Program-made: the position numbers and the translations under genes
Notes under the pieces: model-generated
The model's database searches: none
The model's input: the letters and a program-made list of their open reading frames with translations, nothing else
What the model was told of the DNA's origin: nothing
Assembly: GCA_037176705.1 (NCBI GenBank)
Contig: CM073886.1
Location: 89,067,501-89,131,500, forward strand
Origin: Molossus alvarezi
Lineage: Eukaryota > Chordata > Mammalia > Chiroptera > Molossidae
Reading direction: 5' to 3'
Length of the DNA stretch: 64,000 nt
Shown: positions 21,561 to 32,160 of the stretch, piece by piece
How positions within the stretch are numbered: the first letter of the stretch is position 1
Layout: the number at the start of each line of letters is the position of its first letter

Positions 21561-23173
21561 GCTCCGTATCTGCATCGGTAATTGCATCCCTCCATGTTCC
21601 TAAACCCTGCCCTGTATGTAACTTAAAAGGCTAAGTCTGAATAATAGAATCAGTAAATATGGTCAACCTCAATTATCTACTCAAAGAAAATTGAAGTATC
21701 TCTGAATTCATTGATTTTGTAAGGTTGAGCATTAATTTGCAAATGCTCATATACTGACACTTTTCTCTTCATATTCTTTGTCACTAGTCACAGACCGAAC
21801 TGGGTCCCTGAATGAAACTGCCACCAGTTCGCCCACTGGCTAGAAAGGTGAAAAGTTCCTCTCTGCTATGTTAGACACCCAGCTATAATTTAATTGCATA
21901 TGGTAATATGAGTAACTTCAACTTAATACAATGAACCACAATTCCGAAAATGCTTTTAAACTCAATTTCCATCCCAGAAGTTTTTTCTTCTCATTGGATT
22001 TTATTCAAATTCCATTTTGTTTTTTATTGGTAAAATATTGACTTTCTAAATGAAGTAGTCATGTGCAAACAAAATGCATGTTGTAAAATCACATGAGGGA
22101 GAGAGTGTTTATTAAACACCATTTGAATTATAACAAGGCACAAAAGATTACCAACAAGTGCATAGTCCAACTAAGTCAGAACAGGCTGCCGGCACTGCAC
22201 TGGAAGACGGGCAGTCTGGCCCGCTGTCTGCGCCCCCTGCCTTGAGAGCAGTGGAAATTTGAGTTAAGCAGTATTTCTGTATTTTTCTATTTTCCTTACG
22301 GAATTATCAAATAATAGCACAAAGATATAATAAGTAATGCATTTATGTATACATTTCCTACCAAGTATTTTTCTCCCTAATCCACTTTAATGAATAGCTC
22401 GTCTAGAGATATGAGAGCTGACCATCTGGCGCACAACCCAAATACTTATTTTAGTCAAAATAATTGAATATGAGGATGGGATGAGGAGAATGAGATTTCG
22501 CGGAACAGAGCGGATCGTAGTCAGCAATTCCTAGCTAATCAGTAGCTAATCCCACATTGGCTGCATGAAACACGAAGCGAGGAAAAACTCTAAGCTGCTT
22601 TTAGGTGCTCAAGAGCCACCTCCTGGAATAATGACTTTAACTAAGAGGCAGTCCATGCTCTTTGCACCATCCAACGCTTCTGGGTCTCTACGTCTGGTCC
22701 AGGCTCAGCCCCCCACCTGGTCAGCAGCCCTCTTTGCACGCCCTGGTGCTTACCTTGCACTCATCTTCAAGTTGCCACATTCCTACGAGCCACACTGACT
22801 TTCTGCTGGGCACAAGTGGTTTTTAAGTCCTATTTTTACAAGAGCACGCACTCTTTGAGGATGCAGGCTGCATCTAATTCTTCTAAAGTAGATGCTTTCA
22901 GAGCCAATGCATGCTTGATTGCTTTAAATATAATTGTTGACATAGGATGCTTACTCTACACTAGCACTGTGCTGCAGGACTCAACTGCCTATTAAGCTAT
23001 TTCCCTGGCCTGATTTGAAGAAGTATTTTTAAATATCTAGATTTGAGGAATCACTAGAAGCTTCTGTTTTTGTTGGAGGAACTGCTGCCGAAATAAAAAT
23101 CAATGACAGCACTGTTTTTTTCTTGTGTTCATGATGAGGACCAAGTCCTGCTAACTATTTCTAGTCTTCCGTC
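21561..23173. other. Unassigned non-coding sequence
   Basis: Largely unique AT-rich sequence with no recognisable gene or repeat. A frame at 22565-22798 lacks any motif. Confidence 0.5.
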
Positions 23174-23336
23174 CTTGATACAAACTGTGGTCCATGGATT
23201 GGTCCATGGCATCAGCATCACCTAGGATCTTGTTAGAACTATAGCAACAGAGGCTCCACCTCAGGCCTAGTGAATCAGAACATGCCGTTTAACAAGATCC
23301 TGGGTGGATTATATATACATTAAGTTTTAAACACTG
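23174..23336 (-). mobile_element. MER5A-type hAT MITE
   Basis: 'caaactgtggtccatgg', 'catcagcatcacctagga', 'cttgttagaac', 'ctccacctcaggcctagtga', 'atcagaacatgc', 'tttaacaagatcctgggtgg' and end 'aaacactg' match MER5A in inverse orientation. Non-autonomous hAT-Charlie element. Confidence 0.8.
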
Positions 23337-23357
23337 ATTTAGTTCATAACTCTTTTT

Positions 23358-23623
23358 TGTTGTTGCTAATTCTCACCCCAGAATGTTTTTCCATTGATTT
23401 TTAGATAGAGTGGGAGGAAGAGAGGGTGGGAGAGAAAGAGAGAGGGAGGAAGAGAAACAATGATGTGAGAGAGACAGACTGATTGGCTGCCTCCTGCGTG
23501 ACCTTGGCAGGGTTGGGGATCAAACCTGCAACCCAGGTAGGTGCCCTTGATCGGGAATCGAACTGACAACTTTTTTGGTCTGAGGGCCGATGCTCTAACC
23601 ACTAAGCAAACTGGTCAGGACAC
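23358..23623 (-). mobile_element. Ves SINE (type C), antisense
   Basis: Reverse-strand SINE combining a type A style head with a 'gcaggaggcagccaatcag'-like body and a TTCTCACCCCAGAATGTTTT tail. The TSD CATAACTCTTTTT is at 23345-23357 and 23624-23636. Same subtype as 34396-34662 and 57498-57748. Confidence 0.9.
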
Positions 23624-23790
23624 CATAACTCTTTTTATTTATACATTATGTTTGCCTTCTGTTTTATTTGATTGTATTACTTAAGTACTATGTCTGATAT
23701 AACAAATCAGACAATATAAAATTGAATATGTAAAAAGTTAATACTTCATCCTTATAACCTGTGATAATCAATGTTAAAAATTGACTGTGA

Positions 23791-24000
23791 CGTGGCCAGT
23801 GTGGCTCAGTGGACTGAGTGCCATCCCATGGACTGAGAGGTCCAGGTTTGATTCCCCGTCAGGGCACATGTTTGGGTTGCAGGCTCAATCCCTAGTGGAG
23901 AGCATGCAGGAGGCAGCTGATCAATGTTTCTCTCTCATTGATGTTTCTATCTCTCTCTCTCTCTCTAAAAAAGTCAATCAAAACATATTTTTTTAAAATG
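23791..24000 (+). mobile_element. Ves SINE (type B variant)
   Basis: 'cgtggccagtgtggctcagt', a B-box-like GGTTTGATTCC, 'gtcagggcacatgtttgggt', 'gcatgcaggaggcagctgat', CT tract and 'aaaaaagtcaatcaaaacat'. The TSD TTGACTGTG is at 23782-23790 and 24001-24009. Confidence 0.9.
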
Positions 24001-24009
24001 TTGACTGTG

Positions 24010-25477
24010 TATCTGTCTCTCTTTCTCTAGGTTCATATGTACTTACACAAAAATATATATGCACATAACTGGGAAGCTGTAAGTGGTAGAACAATCTTAC
24101 TTTCTCTCAGCTCCAGACTGTGCACAATGACACAAAGAGGCTGTTCACCCAGAATCAGCATCAGCTGCCTACAGCTGCCCTGGCCATTCTTGGACTCCCT
24201 GGCTGCTGATGGGCAGTTGCACAGCAATCTGTGCACACATGCCAGGCTCCAAGCAGTAAAACAAAGATGAATCAAGTGGATGGATGGAGTAAATGCTCAG
24301 GTTACAAAGGCCTAAGCCTCTGTGTGTATTCACATGACAGTATGCATGCAATCTGGATAGAATCAAATGTTTATGCCATCAAGTCAGCACACTGTGGCAT
24401 TTTCTTTCTCCACCCACCACTGAGCAGTATTGACAGTGTTAAAAATTTTATGGCTTGATTCAGAGGACAAAGGACATTATAAGCACAGTTTTTCCTTAAG
24501 GTCAAATGTGAGTGTTACCAAATCAGAAAATGGCTTTTCTCTGTGTGATCAATGCACATTATTTCATGCATCTGCAGAATAGATTATAGAAGTAAAAAGA
24601 AATATCTATTTTGCAGGAAACAAAAATTGTAGTGTGTTCTGGGACACAAAATAAGATAAAGCTGAAGAAAATAAAGAATAATATTAACAGTAAGAAAAGG
24701 CAGGGTGTGCCTCACATGATGAACTCCCCAGTTCCTCTGGTAGATGGCTTCCTTAGGGTGGGACAAGTCTAATTCTAGGGCTATTAGTAGGCACAGTTGT
24801 TACATTAGACACTCAAATTAAATCGTGTAGTATTTGTACATGGCCTGAAACTGGCTGTACCCTTTCCCCTACAGATAGGAATTTGATGGGTCCTTCTGGG
24901 ATCCCACCTGGAGCCCGAAGCTCGCCCCGACGGGGCATCTCTCTGACAGCACTGCCCCCAGCACAGGGCACAGAGTGGTCATCAGAAGCGGAGTCAGTCC
25001 TTTCCATTTTCCTTTGAGACCTCATCCCACAGCTTCGCTCTCCAAATGCCCAAATTGTAACACTACAGGGTTTTCAACTTTGACTTGAGCCTTCTGGTCG
25101 GTCTAGTCTGGTCTGCAGAAGCACAGGAACAAAAAGAACCCTTGAATAAATGAACAATAACTACGTGAGCTCAGATGGTGATACACTGCGAGGCCATTAA
25201 CCAAGTGCCAGTGTCCTAGAATTACTGGATATTGATCAGGGTCCAACTAGCCCAGAGACAACTTTAGTTCTGCTTTCTTGCTTGTGTGTAATAGAACTCC
25301 ATTACAAGAGGAGATACGGAAAAACATAACATCGGGGAGGTTTGAAACGTACTTCAAGAAGATGATATTTTAAGAAACTTACTCCCCATGAGCTACTCTG
25401 CCAAGAACATCCAATTGGCCGGACTTAAAACAAAACAGGAAACAAAAAGAGAGCTAGGAATCAGTATCATTGAATGG
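24010..25477. other. Unassigned non-coding sequence
   Basis: No gene or repeat is recognised. A GC-richer patch at about 24895-24995 may be a fossil repeat. Overlapping frames on both strands near 24040-24270 are chance. Confidence 0.5.
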
Positions 25478-25700
25478 GAGCTAACTAGGCACCAGAAAAC
25501 GTGCTAATGTTTTGCCTCCACTATCTCCTGTCATCACTGAAACAACTGTGTGTTAAAAATTATCACCATGTTACAGATAAGGAAGCAGAGGCTTAGAGAG
25601 ATTAAGGGGCTTCCAAGGGTCATAGAACCACGGGAGCAGCAGAGATGTCTTTTAATGGCAGATCTCTCTGCCTCAGGAGCCTAGGTCCTTCACACCCTTC
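25478..25700 (-). repeat. MIR SINE, antisense
   Basis: 'taactaggcaccagaaaacg', 'ccatgttacagataaggaag', 'cagaggcttagagagattaa' and 'ggcttccaagggtcatagaa' are the standard inverted MIR core landmarks. Confidence 0.75.
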
Positions 25701-25749
25701 TACAAGGCTTTAGAGTACATACATTAACATATGGGGGTGGGAATAAAGC

Positions 25750-25920
25750 ACTGGATTTGGAGTCACAATATGTGAGTCTAAAGCTGGCTCTGCCACCTGC
25801 TGCAGGCAAGTTATTTAACATCTTTGAATGGCAGTCCTCATTTTAACACAGGCTATTTTAAGTATTAAATAGGTTTACATAGAAAATCAAGTGCCTGCAG
25901 TATAATATAACTTTACAAAT
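25750..25920 (+). repeat. MIR SINE, sense
   Basis: 'tggatttggagtcacaatat', 'ctggctctgccacctgctgc', 'ggcaagttatttaacatctt', then a decayed 3' half with 'aagtattaaataggttt'. Sense MIR following the inverse copy at 25478. Confidence 0.75.
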
Positions 25921-26690
25921 CTTATCTCCCCCAAAGATGAAGATCCTTAGCCATTTAGAAGAATTGCAGAGACTCATCCTTGACATATATACGTAAGCTT
26001 TGCAGCATGGTAGATAATGGACAGACAAGTGCCGTCAAGTACTTAATTATTTTGTTGGAAGAAAGATGACATCATCCATAGGTACACTGGAAAAGGAGGC
26101 TGGAGAAAATGTCTGTGGTGTTTTATCTTTCCCTTTAATGCATGACCTCAAACAAACTGATGGAGGTTTTTATCCTTCTAATATCAATGCAGTTAGCAAA
26201 CAGAATTTGAAATTAGCATATAGATTTCAATTCAAGGACATTATTACTTTTTAACTAGGGATGTGTTGCTAAGCTAATATTTATGAAACTGTACAAATCT
26301 TATTTAGCAAAAAGTCTGCTTCTAAGCTGGGAGGCATACAGGGCTCTAAATCTTATCATCACAAAAGCCAAAAAAAAGGTTAATCCTGACTTAGCTGCTA
26401 GTCATTAAAAGCTGATCAGCTGTTTCTGTCCTTTGTTCTGTTCCACATGCACAAATCCTCAAGGCTCCCTCTAACCTGCTGCAAGGTGCTGGCATCAGGA
26501 GGTCCCCGGCTGCTGGCTTGAAAGAACTTTACAGAGAAAGTTCCATCACCCCCCACCCTGCACACATCTCCCCAGAGCTCACACATGGTATCCAGCAACT
26601 CAGATGAGAAAAGTATCTGCCCATTCCAGCTTTGTATCAAGTAGGGTCTTACAAGAGTTTGTATATTCTCTTTCTTTTTGTTTAAAAACG
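25921..26690. other. Unassigned non-coding sequence
   Basis: Apparently unique sequence; nothing recognised. Confidence 0.5.
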
Positions 26691-26694
26691 AAGA

Positions 26695-26723
26695 ATGAGA
26701 GAGAGAGAGAGAGAGAGAGAGAA
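26695..26723. repeat. (GA)n microsatellite
   Basis: About fourteen GA units. Confidence 0.95.
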
Positions 26724-26894
26724 AGCAATCAGACTTTTGAAGCATCAGGGGTTATAGTTTGGAGCTGTTACATCTGCAAACTAAGAATGTCTGTGGTGCT
26801 CTGGGTGTCAACCCAAGAAGAGCTGGGAGTAGACAAGGCAGGAAAGACTAAGAGTCACGGAAAATTCTACAACTCAGGGGGTATTTTGCTATCA

Positions 26895-26908
26895 TCTCTC
26901 TCTCTCTC

Positions 26909-26939
<31 letters not shown>
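26895..26939. repeat. (CT)n-(C)n-(CA)n compound microsatellite
   Basis: CT repeats run into a pure C tract of about 18 bases (26908-26925) and then CA repeats. The homopyrimidine part is strongly strand-asymmetric. Confidence 0.95.
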
Positions 26940-27129
26940 GAAAACAAACAGGAAGTCATTGGGTCTAACACCTGCATTTCGCTGATTTTTAAAAAAAAAA
27001 GCGGGTCCAGAATTGGGAGAGAGGGAGGACTCAAATTCTCTTTTATTTAAAAACAAAAACAAAAACTGGCCTTCTTTTGACCCACTCTCCTCCCCTAATT
27101 ATCATCTGCTTTCTCTCTTTCACAATTTG

Positions 27130-27290
27130 CCTTGGTTCAATTCCTGCTTCCTTAGACTTTACTAGCTGTACGTTCATGAGCAAGCGGTTTAAATTATCTG
27201 CCCCTCATTTTCTCATCTGTAAAAGGGTTACTAAGAGTCCATATCTCAGGGAACTGTTCTAAGGATTAATTGAATACTTGAAAAGAGTGC
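27130..27290 (+). repeat. MIR SINE, sense
   Basis: 'ggttcaattcctgcttcc', 'actagctgtacgttcatgag', 'caagcggtttaaattatctg', 'tcattttctcatctgtaaaa' and 'ctaaggattaattgaatact' match MIR in order. Confidence 0.8.
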
Positions 27291-27676
27291 TGAACCTTGG
27301 AGGGCCATTTCCCAAGTCTGGGTCTAGACATGTCTGCAGGACAGGACTGGCCCCTACACTTTGAGGATGTCCCTCAGTGATGGGACTCCCTGTGAAGCAA
27401 TGTTCTCAAGAAAGGCACTTCAAGGAAAGAGGCCGAGGGCAGCATGTAGTCTACGGAAAAGGGTTTCTGGACTTCAACTCAAGGTTTGGACATAACAATC
27501 TGAGCAGGTGGTAGGAGCAAATAAGGAGGAACAAAGGGCCTTTGGGAGGTATTCACTCCATGGGAAAGACATTTTGGGTGAAGAGAATCAAGAATTCTCT
27601 TGGGAGGAGGAGAAGGAGACACGGTCCAGATGGTCGCTCACATCCAGCGTCTGCTGTGACGATAAAGAGCACCACT

Positions 27677-27927
27677 GTGGCCCAGGCCGGTTTGGCTCAG
27701 CGGTTAGAGCATCGGCCTGCGGTCTAGAGAGACCCGGGTTCGGTTCCCACTAAGGGCACGTACCTTGGTTGCAGTTTGTCCCCGGCCCTGGTTGGTCGTG
27801 CGGGTGGCAGCCACTCGATGTGTACCTTCCACGTCGATGTTTCTCTCTCTCTCTCTTCCTCTCTCTCCTTCCCACTCTATCTGAACAAAAACTGGAAAAA
27901 TATCCTCGGGTGAGGATGAAAAAAAAA
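27677..27927 (+). mobile_element. Ves SINE (type A)
   Basis: Full-length type A copy with perfect 13-bp TSD AAAGAGCACCACT (27664-27676 and 27928-27940). Head 'ccaggccggtttggctcagc', B-box-like GGTTCGGTTCC, tail 'atcctcgggtgaggatga' and a short A run. The long minus-strand frame 27704-28195 is a reverse read of this SINE plus flank. Confidence 0.95.
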
Positions 27928-27940
27928 AAAGAGCACCACT

Positions 27941-29499
27941 ATGTAGTTCAGGCCTCTGGGAAGCAGAAACTAAGCCAGGACGGATGGGTGTGCGAGCTAG
28001 TGGAGGATTCACCTGTGAAGGCTGCGGGGTGGGAGCCGGAGAAGGCAGGGCAGGACTTGAGACTGCGACGTGTCTGAGTCGAGTGAAGGAGCGGGGCACA
28101 GAAGGAGTTTGGGCCGTAGGAGTCCCAGACTCCAGTGCTTTTCTGAGAAAATCTTGGCCAGGCCAGTGGAAAGTCCTCAAGCCAAAGTTGCCCACCAGAG
28201 GGGCCCCACATCTTACAGGGAAGGGCCCGAATTAGTCCCTCCTTGTGCTCAGTCACGGACAGAGGGGAGCCTGTGGGAAGTGTGGCTCCAGTGGGAACAC
28301 GGGGGTGGAGCCTGAGTGACAGCAGCTGGAGCCATCAGCCAATGATGCTTCTGCAGCAGGAGATCTGAAAGTTCATTCTCATGGCAACCGCATTGCACGT
28401 GTGCTGCGTGGCCTCGTTCTGTGCACGGGCTTAGGAGCAGCTCCTCCACGGTCCCTGGGCACCTTCTCGTACTGAGGGACGTCAGCTGGTCAGAGAGCTA
28501 TAACTGGTTCTCATACTATCCATTCGCAATCCCCTTACCCCTGCTATCATCTTGGCAGATTTGGGTGGTGTGATCCAAGCTGTCACTGTTTCTGGGAAAC
28601 TGCACCTTTCTGGCCAAGGTTCCTGCACTGCCCACAGCTCTCATGGGGTAGAGGAGTACTGCAGGTACCAGAGCAGTCCAGAAAGGGTGCACACACACTC
28701 CTCCCTGCCCACCTCATGCACACACAGCCCTACTGCCCCTGCTCGGTGACCCTGCCAGGATGTGACTCTTCTTCATGCCTACTGGCCCCTGAACACAAGT
28801 TGTTCAACGTGCTTTGGCAGCAGGGGTAACTTGGACCTTACTAGAACCTGACTGTGTCCTCTGGCAGAAGGTTATCCTCTTCAAACCTGCAAGCCCAGAG
28901 TTTGGGGGACAGGAACTCTCCAATGCGGTCACTGGGAGTGATGGTGAGTGGAGCCACTCCTGCGTCACCCTTCATTTCCCAGACTCATATGCGTTTTCTG
29001 TTGGGGACACAGTGTCATAGAGAGGTCTTGATTGAATGCATAGACTGCATCTTGAAAGATGGCCCTTCACGCTTTCACAGGGTTGCCTCCACGCTAGTGC
29101 TCCAGCCTTGCCTTCAGACGGCCATCGCACGCCTTGTGTGAGGCCGGTCCCTTCCGATGGTGGGCGGCGCAGGATGTGACGAGATCAGTGGGTCCTACGG
29201 TCATGCTCTCACTCCACTCCTTTTCTGCAAAGTCAGATACACAGTTAGACCTGTGTCTGTGAGCCGGCCATTCTGGAGCCCCTGGTACTGCTCATTTAGC
29301 AGACGGGAAAGGCAAACATGCACCCAGAGTAGATATCCCTGCATGTAAGGATGAGCCACTGGTTCTCCCAAGACAGGTCCAGAGGTAGCTCCCTCACCAC
29401 CAGTGGCCAGCTGGACTCCTCATGGACTACCTGTCTCGGGGCTCAGGTTGGCTCTCTTGCGGACGGCAGTCAGAGGCAGCAGGGGCTACAGCTGAGTGA
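27941..29499. other. GC-richer unassigned block
   Basis: Noticeably higher GC than its surroundings. Phrases such as 'cagagtttgggggacaggaa' (28898), 'gactgcatcttgaaagatgg' (29043) and 'ggccattctggagcccctgg' (29266) suggest degraded LTR or retroviral fossil sequence, but I cannot assign it. No open frame above about 100 codons has a recognisable motif, and I see no CpG island. Confidence 0.35.
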
Positions 29500-29650
29500 C
29501 GACACGGTTCAGAGCCGCCACGCCACCTGCTCCGCCAAATGCACCATGACCTTGAGCAAATCACACCATCCCTCTGCTTTTACAAATAATAAGGAAGGCT
29601 GAACTAAGTTACCCTAAATTTTCTTCCATGTCCAACACTATGAAATACTG
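29500..29650 (+). repeat. MIR SINE, sense
   Basis: 'gccacctgctccgccaaatg', 'ccttgagcaaatcacaccat', 'ccctctgcttttacaaataa', 'aggctgaactaagttaccct' match the MIR core and 3' half. Confidence 0.7.
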
Positions 29651-29925
29651 TGAAATAAAGATTTGAGATCCTACTGAATAGAGGTAGCGGTGTTCCTCTA
29701 ACCTCAGTCCATGCAAGCGAATCCATTCACTTAAATTAGTATTTTCTGTGGAGAACTATATCAGCAGAATTCACAAAAAAACTGGATTGTAAATATCTCA
29801 GGCTTTGTTACTTTCAAGTAAACTAGGCTAAAGTTTTCTCCCTTTAATTGAGGGAGAAAACGATTTTTTTAATTTCACTAATTTGCACCACGTGAGACAA
29901 TTATTTATTTTTTTTAAAAGCACTT

Positions 29926-30153
29926 GCCCTGAGCTGGTGTGGTTCAGTTGGTTGGATAGTCATCCCATACATCGAAAGGCTGTAGGTTTGATTCCTGGTC
30001 AAGGCACTTGCCCAGGTTGTGGGTTCAATCCCCAGTCAGGGTGCATGCTGGAGGCAACCAATTAATGTTTCCATCTCCCTTACCCTTTCTCTCTAAAAAT
30101 CAATTTTAAAAAAAAAGAAAAAAAACATATCCTTGGGTGAGGATTAAAAAAAA
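29926..30153 (+). mobile_element. Ves SINE, mixed type
   Basis: Type B style head and body ('gagctggtgtggttcagttg', 'aggtttgattcctggtcaag', 'cacttgcccaggttgtgggt') end in an A-rich stretch, followed by 'atatccttgggtgaggatta', the type C/A tail. Either a true mosaic subfamily or two overlapping insertions. No convincing TSD. Confidence 0.8.
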
Positions 30154-30399
30154 ATACTCTCTAAACTTCTGCATTCTTTTCCTGCCTCCTATTCACTACT
30201 TAACCACCAGCAGGGCTCTTGGTTTAAATCACTTTGGTTAGAGTATCACCAGGGTAACTGATATAACCAACATGATAAAATCCAGATGTTTCATTAACAA
30301 GATGGAACTTTCAGGACTTCAGCCAATGATCTGTTTACCTGCCTGCTCTGTCCCTATTTTATCTCTTCCTTAGATCCTCCTGGTTCCGCTCATCCAGCT

Positions 30400-30575
30400 T
30401 GACCTTATATGAGGTACTTAACTTCTCTGTAACCTTCCTCATTTCTTCACCTATAAAATTACGTCTACCCCATAATGTGGTTCAGAAGATTAAAGGAGAC
30501 AATGTACACATGTGGTTAGCCCAGATCTGAAGTGTGGTAAGTGTGTAATACATTCTCATTTTCATTATTTTGATT
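30400..30575 (+). repeat. MIR SINE, sense
   Basis: 'gaggtacttaacttctctgt', 'cctcatttcttcacctataa', 'gttcagaagattaaaggaga', 'gtaagtgtgtaatacattc' follow the MIR consensus order. Confidence 0.75.
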
Positions 30576-31304
30576 TGTTGGTCATTTAATTGCTTAATTT
30601 GCTCCCCTCGTGCCAACAGATATCCTCAGCGGTATTTGCACAGACATTGAGTCTCTTCTTATCTTTCTCAGTTTTCAGGAGGAAGCGGACCTGAATTCCT
30701 ACTGCTCCCGTTCCAGACACCGGCATTTCACATGCGTCTCAACCTTGTAATTTCCCAACTGAAAGGAACCTGTCTCATCTTCATAATTTCAAAGTGCAGG
30801 TGCTCAAAAGGAGTTTGATTTCCAATATTTTAAACAATCTCCCCTTCCTATACTCAGAAACACAGTCACTTTTCTGTTCCTGATAATTGGCATAACCTGT
30901 GAAGGGAGACTTCCCATGCCCAACAAAGGTAAGCCATGGCTCAGACTTGGTTCTAGGTCTGATCGGACGGCAATGTCCAATCTGTGCTCAAAACTAATAA
31001 TCTGATGAACAGTGTTGTCCCTGAAATAAGAGTCCACCTTTACCCCCCGCCCCCAATTTAAAAGCAGTCTCATGAAAATTTTGTTTTTCTTTTTCCAATG
31101 GAAAGAGGCCACAAGTTTTAGATGATACTACCTACTAATGCCTAGTTGTAGGTGATGGTTTTCAAACCTCCCCTCATTTTCTTTTATTTGTGAGCTTGTC
31201 AGGTTCAATGATCCCACAGTCACAGATAAGGGAGCAGGCTCAGAGCAGACATGTGGTTTGCTAGGGAATCACAGAGATGATGGAACGGCTCTACACCCTT
31301 TCTT
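30576..31304. other. Unassigned non-coding sequence
   Basis: No gene or repeat recognised; the frame 30804-31112 (minus) carries no motif. Confidence 0.5.
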
Positions 31305-31528
31305 TCTTTTTCTTTTTTTACAATATTTTTTTCTTTATTGATTTTAGAGAGAGAGTAAGAGAGAGAGAGAGAGAGACATCGATGAGAAAGAACATCGATT
31401 GGCCACTTCCTGCATGCCCCCCACTGGGGATTTGATCCACAGCCTGGGCATGTGTCCTGACCGGGAATCGAACCAGAGACCTCTTGGTGCATGGGTCAAT
31501 GCTCAACCACTGAGCCACACTGGCCGGA
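31305..31528 (-). mobile_element. Ves SINE (type B), antisense
   Basis: Reverse type B SINE: T-rich tail, 'tttctttattgattttagag', GA tract, 'ccccccactggggatttgat', 'cctgaccgggaatcgaacca', 'accactgagccacactggcc'. The TSD is near-perfect over 14 bp (CTACACCCTTTCTT at 31291-31304, CTACATCCTTTCTT at 31529-31542). Confidence 0.92.
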
Positions 31529-31557
31529 CTACATCCTTTCTTGTTTAGAGTATATTG

Positions 31558-31751
31558 GAGTCAGCACACTCTTTCTGAAAAGAGAATGATTGTAAATATT
31601 TAGGCTTTCAGGCCACACATGGCTTCTGTTGCATGTTCTTCTTTATTAGATGTTGTACAACCCTTTAGGAATGTAAAACTCAGCTCACATACTGTACTGA
31701 AACAAGTGCTGGGCTGGACTTGGCCTACAGGCTATAGTTTATCAACCTCCA
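31558..31751 (-). mobile_element. hAT-type miniature element, antisense
   Basis: Inverse copy of the family at 4080 and 10376: 'gtcagcacactctttctgaa', 'tgtaaatatttaggctttca', 'ggccacacatggcttctgtt', 'ggacttggcctacaggctat', 'agtttatcaacctcc'. Confidence 0.7.
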
Positions 31752-31849
31752 GACTAGAACAACTTTGCTGATGTATTAATTGCCTGTTATTTTTCGCCCT
31801 GTCTCATGAACCAGAAAAAAACGTAAAATGCCTTCATGCTTTACAAGTA

Positions 31850-32160
31850 TAGTTTACCCTTGAACAACACAGGTTTTAACTGCATGGGTCCACACTGATT
31901 TAAAAATATATATATCTGCACTGTTCTCCATGCGTGGTTGGGAGACTACAGGTGCAGAAGGCCAACTGTATGCGTTGATCTACACCATTTCATATTAAGG
32001 GACTTGAACATTAGCAGATTTGGATTCCCATGGAGTTTCATGAAACAAATCCCCCATGAATACTGAGGGACACTGTTTCAGGGGAGTCAAAAGTTATACA
32101 GACTTTTTACTGTGTAGGGTCTTGGTGTCGCTAATACTTACACTGTTCAAGGGTCAAGTA
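31850..32160 (-). mobile_element. MER2-like Tigger element with nested second Tigger
   Basis: Outer ends 'agtttacccttgaacaacac' and 'cactgttcaagggtcaagta' are inverted repeats of the MER2/Tigger1 type. Inside, about 31920-32085, 'tattaagggacttgaacatt' and 'aatcccccatgaatactgag' belong to a different Tigger family in reverse orientation. Composite like the stack at 18751. Confidence 0.7.

Noticed and set aside
27704..28195. 163-codon frame on the minus strand
   Set aside because: Most of its length is the reverse complement of the Ves SINE at 27677-27927 (Arg/Glu repeats come from the CT tract).
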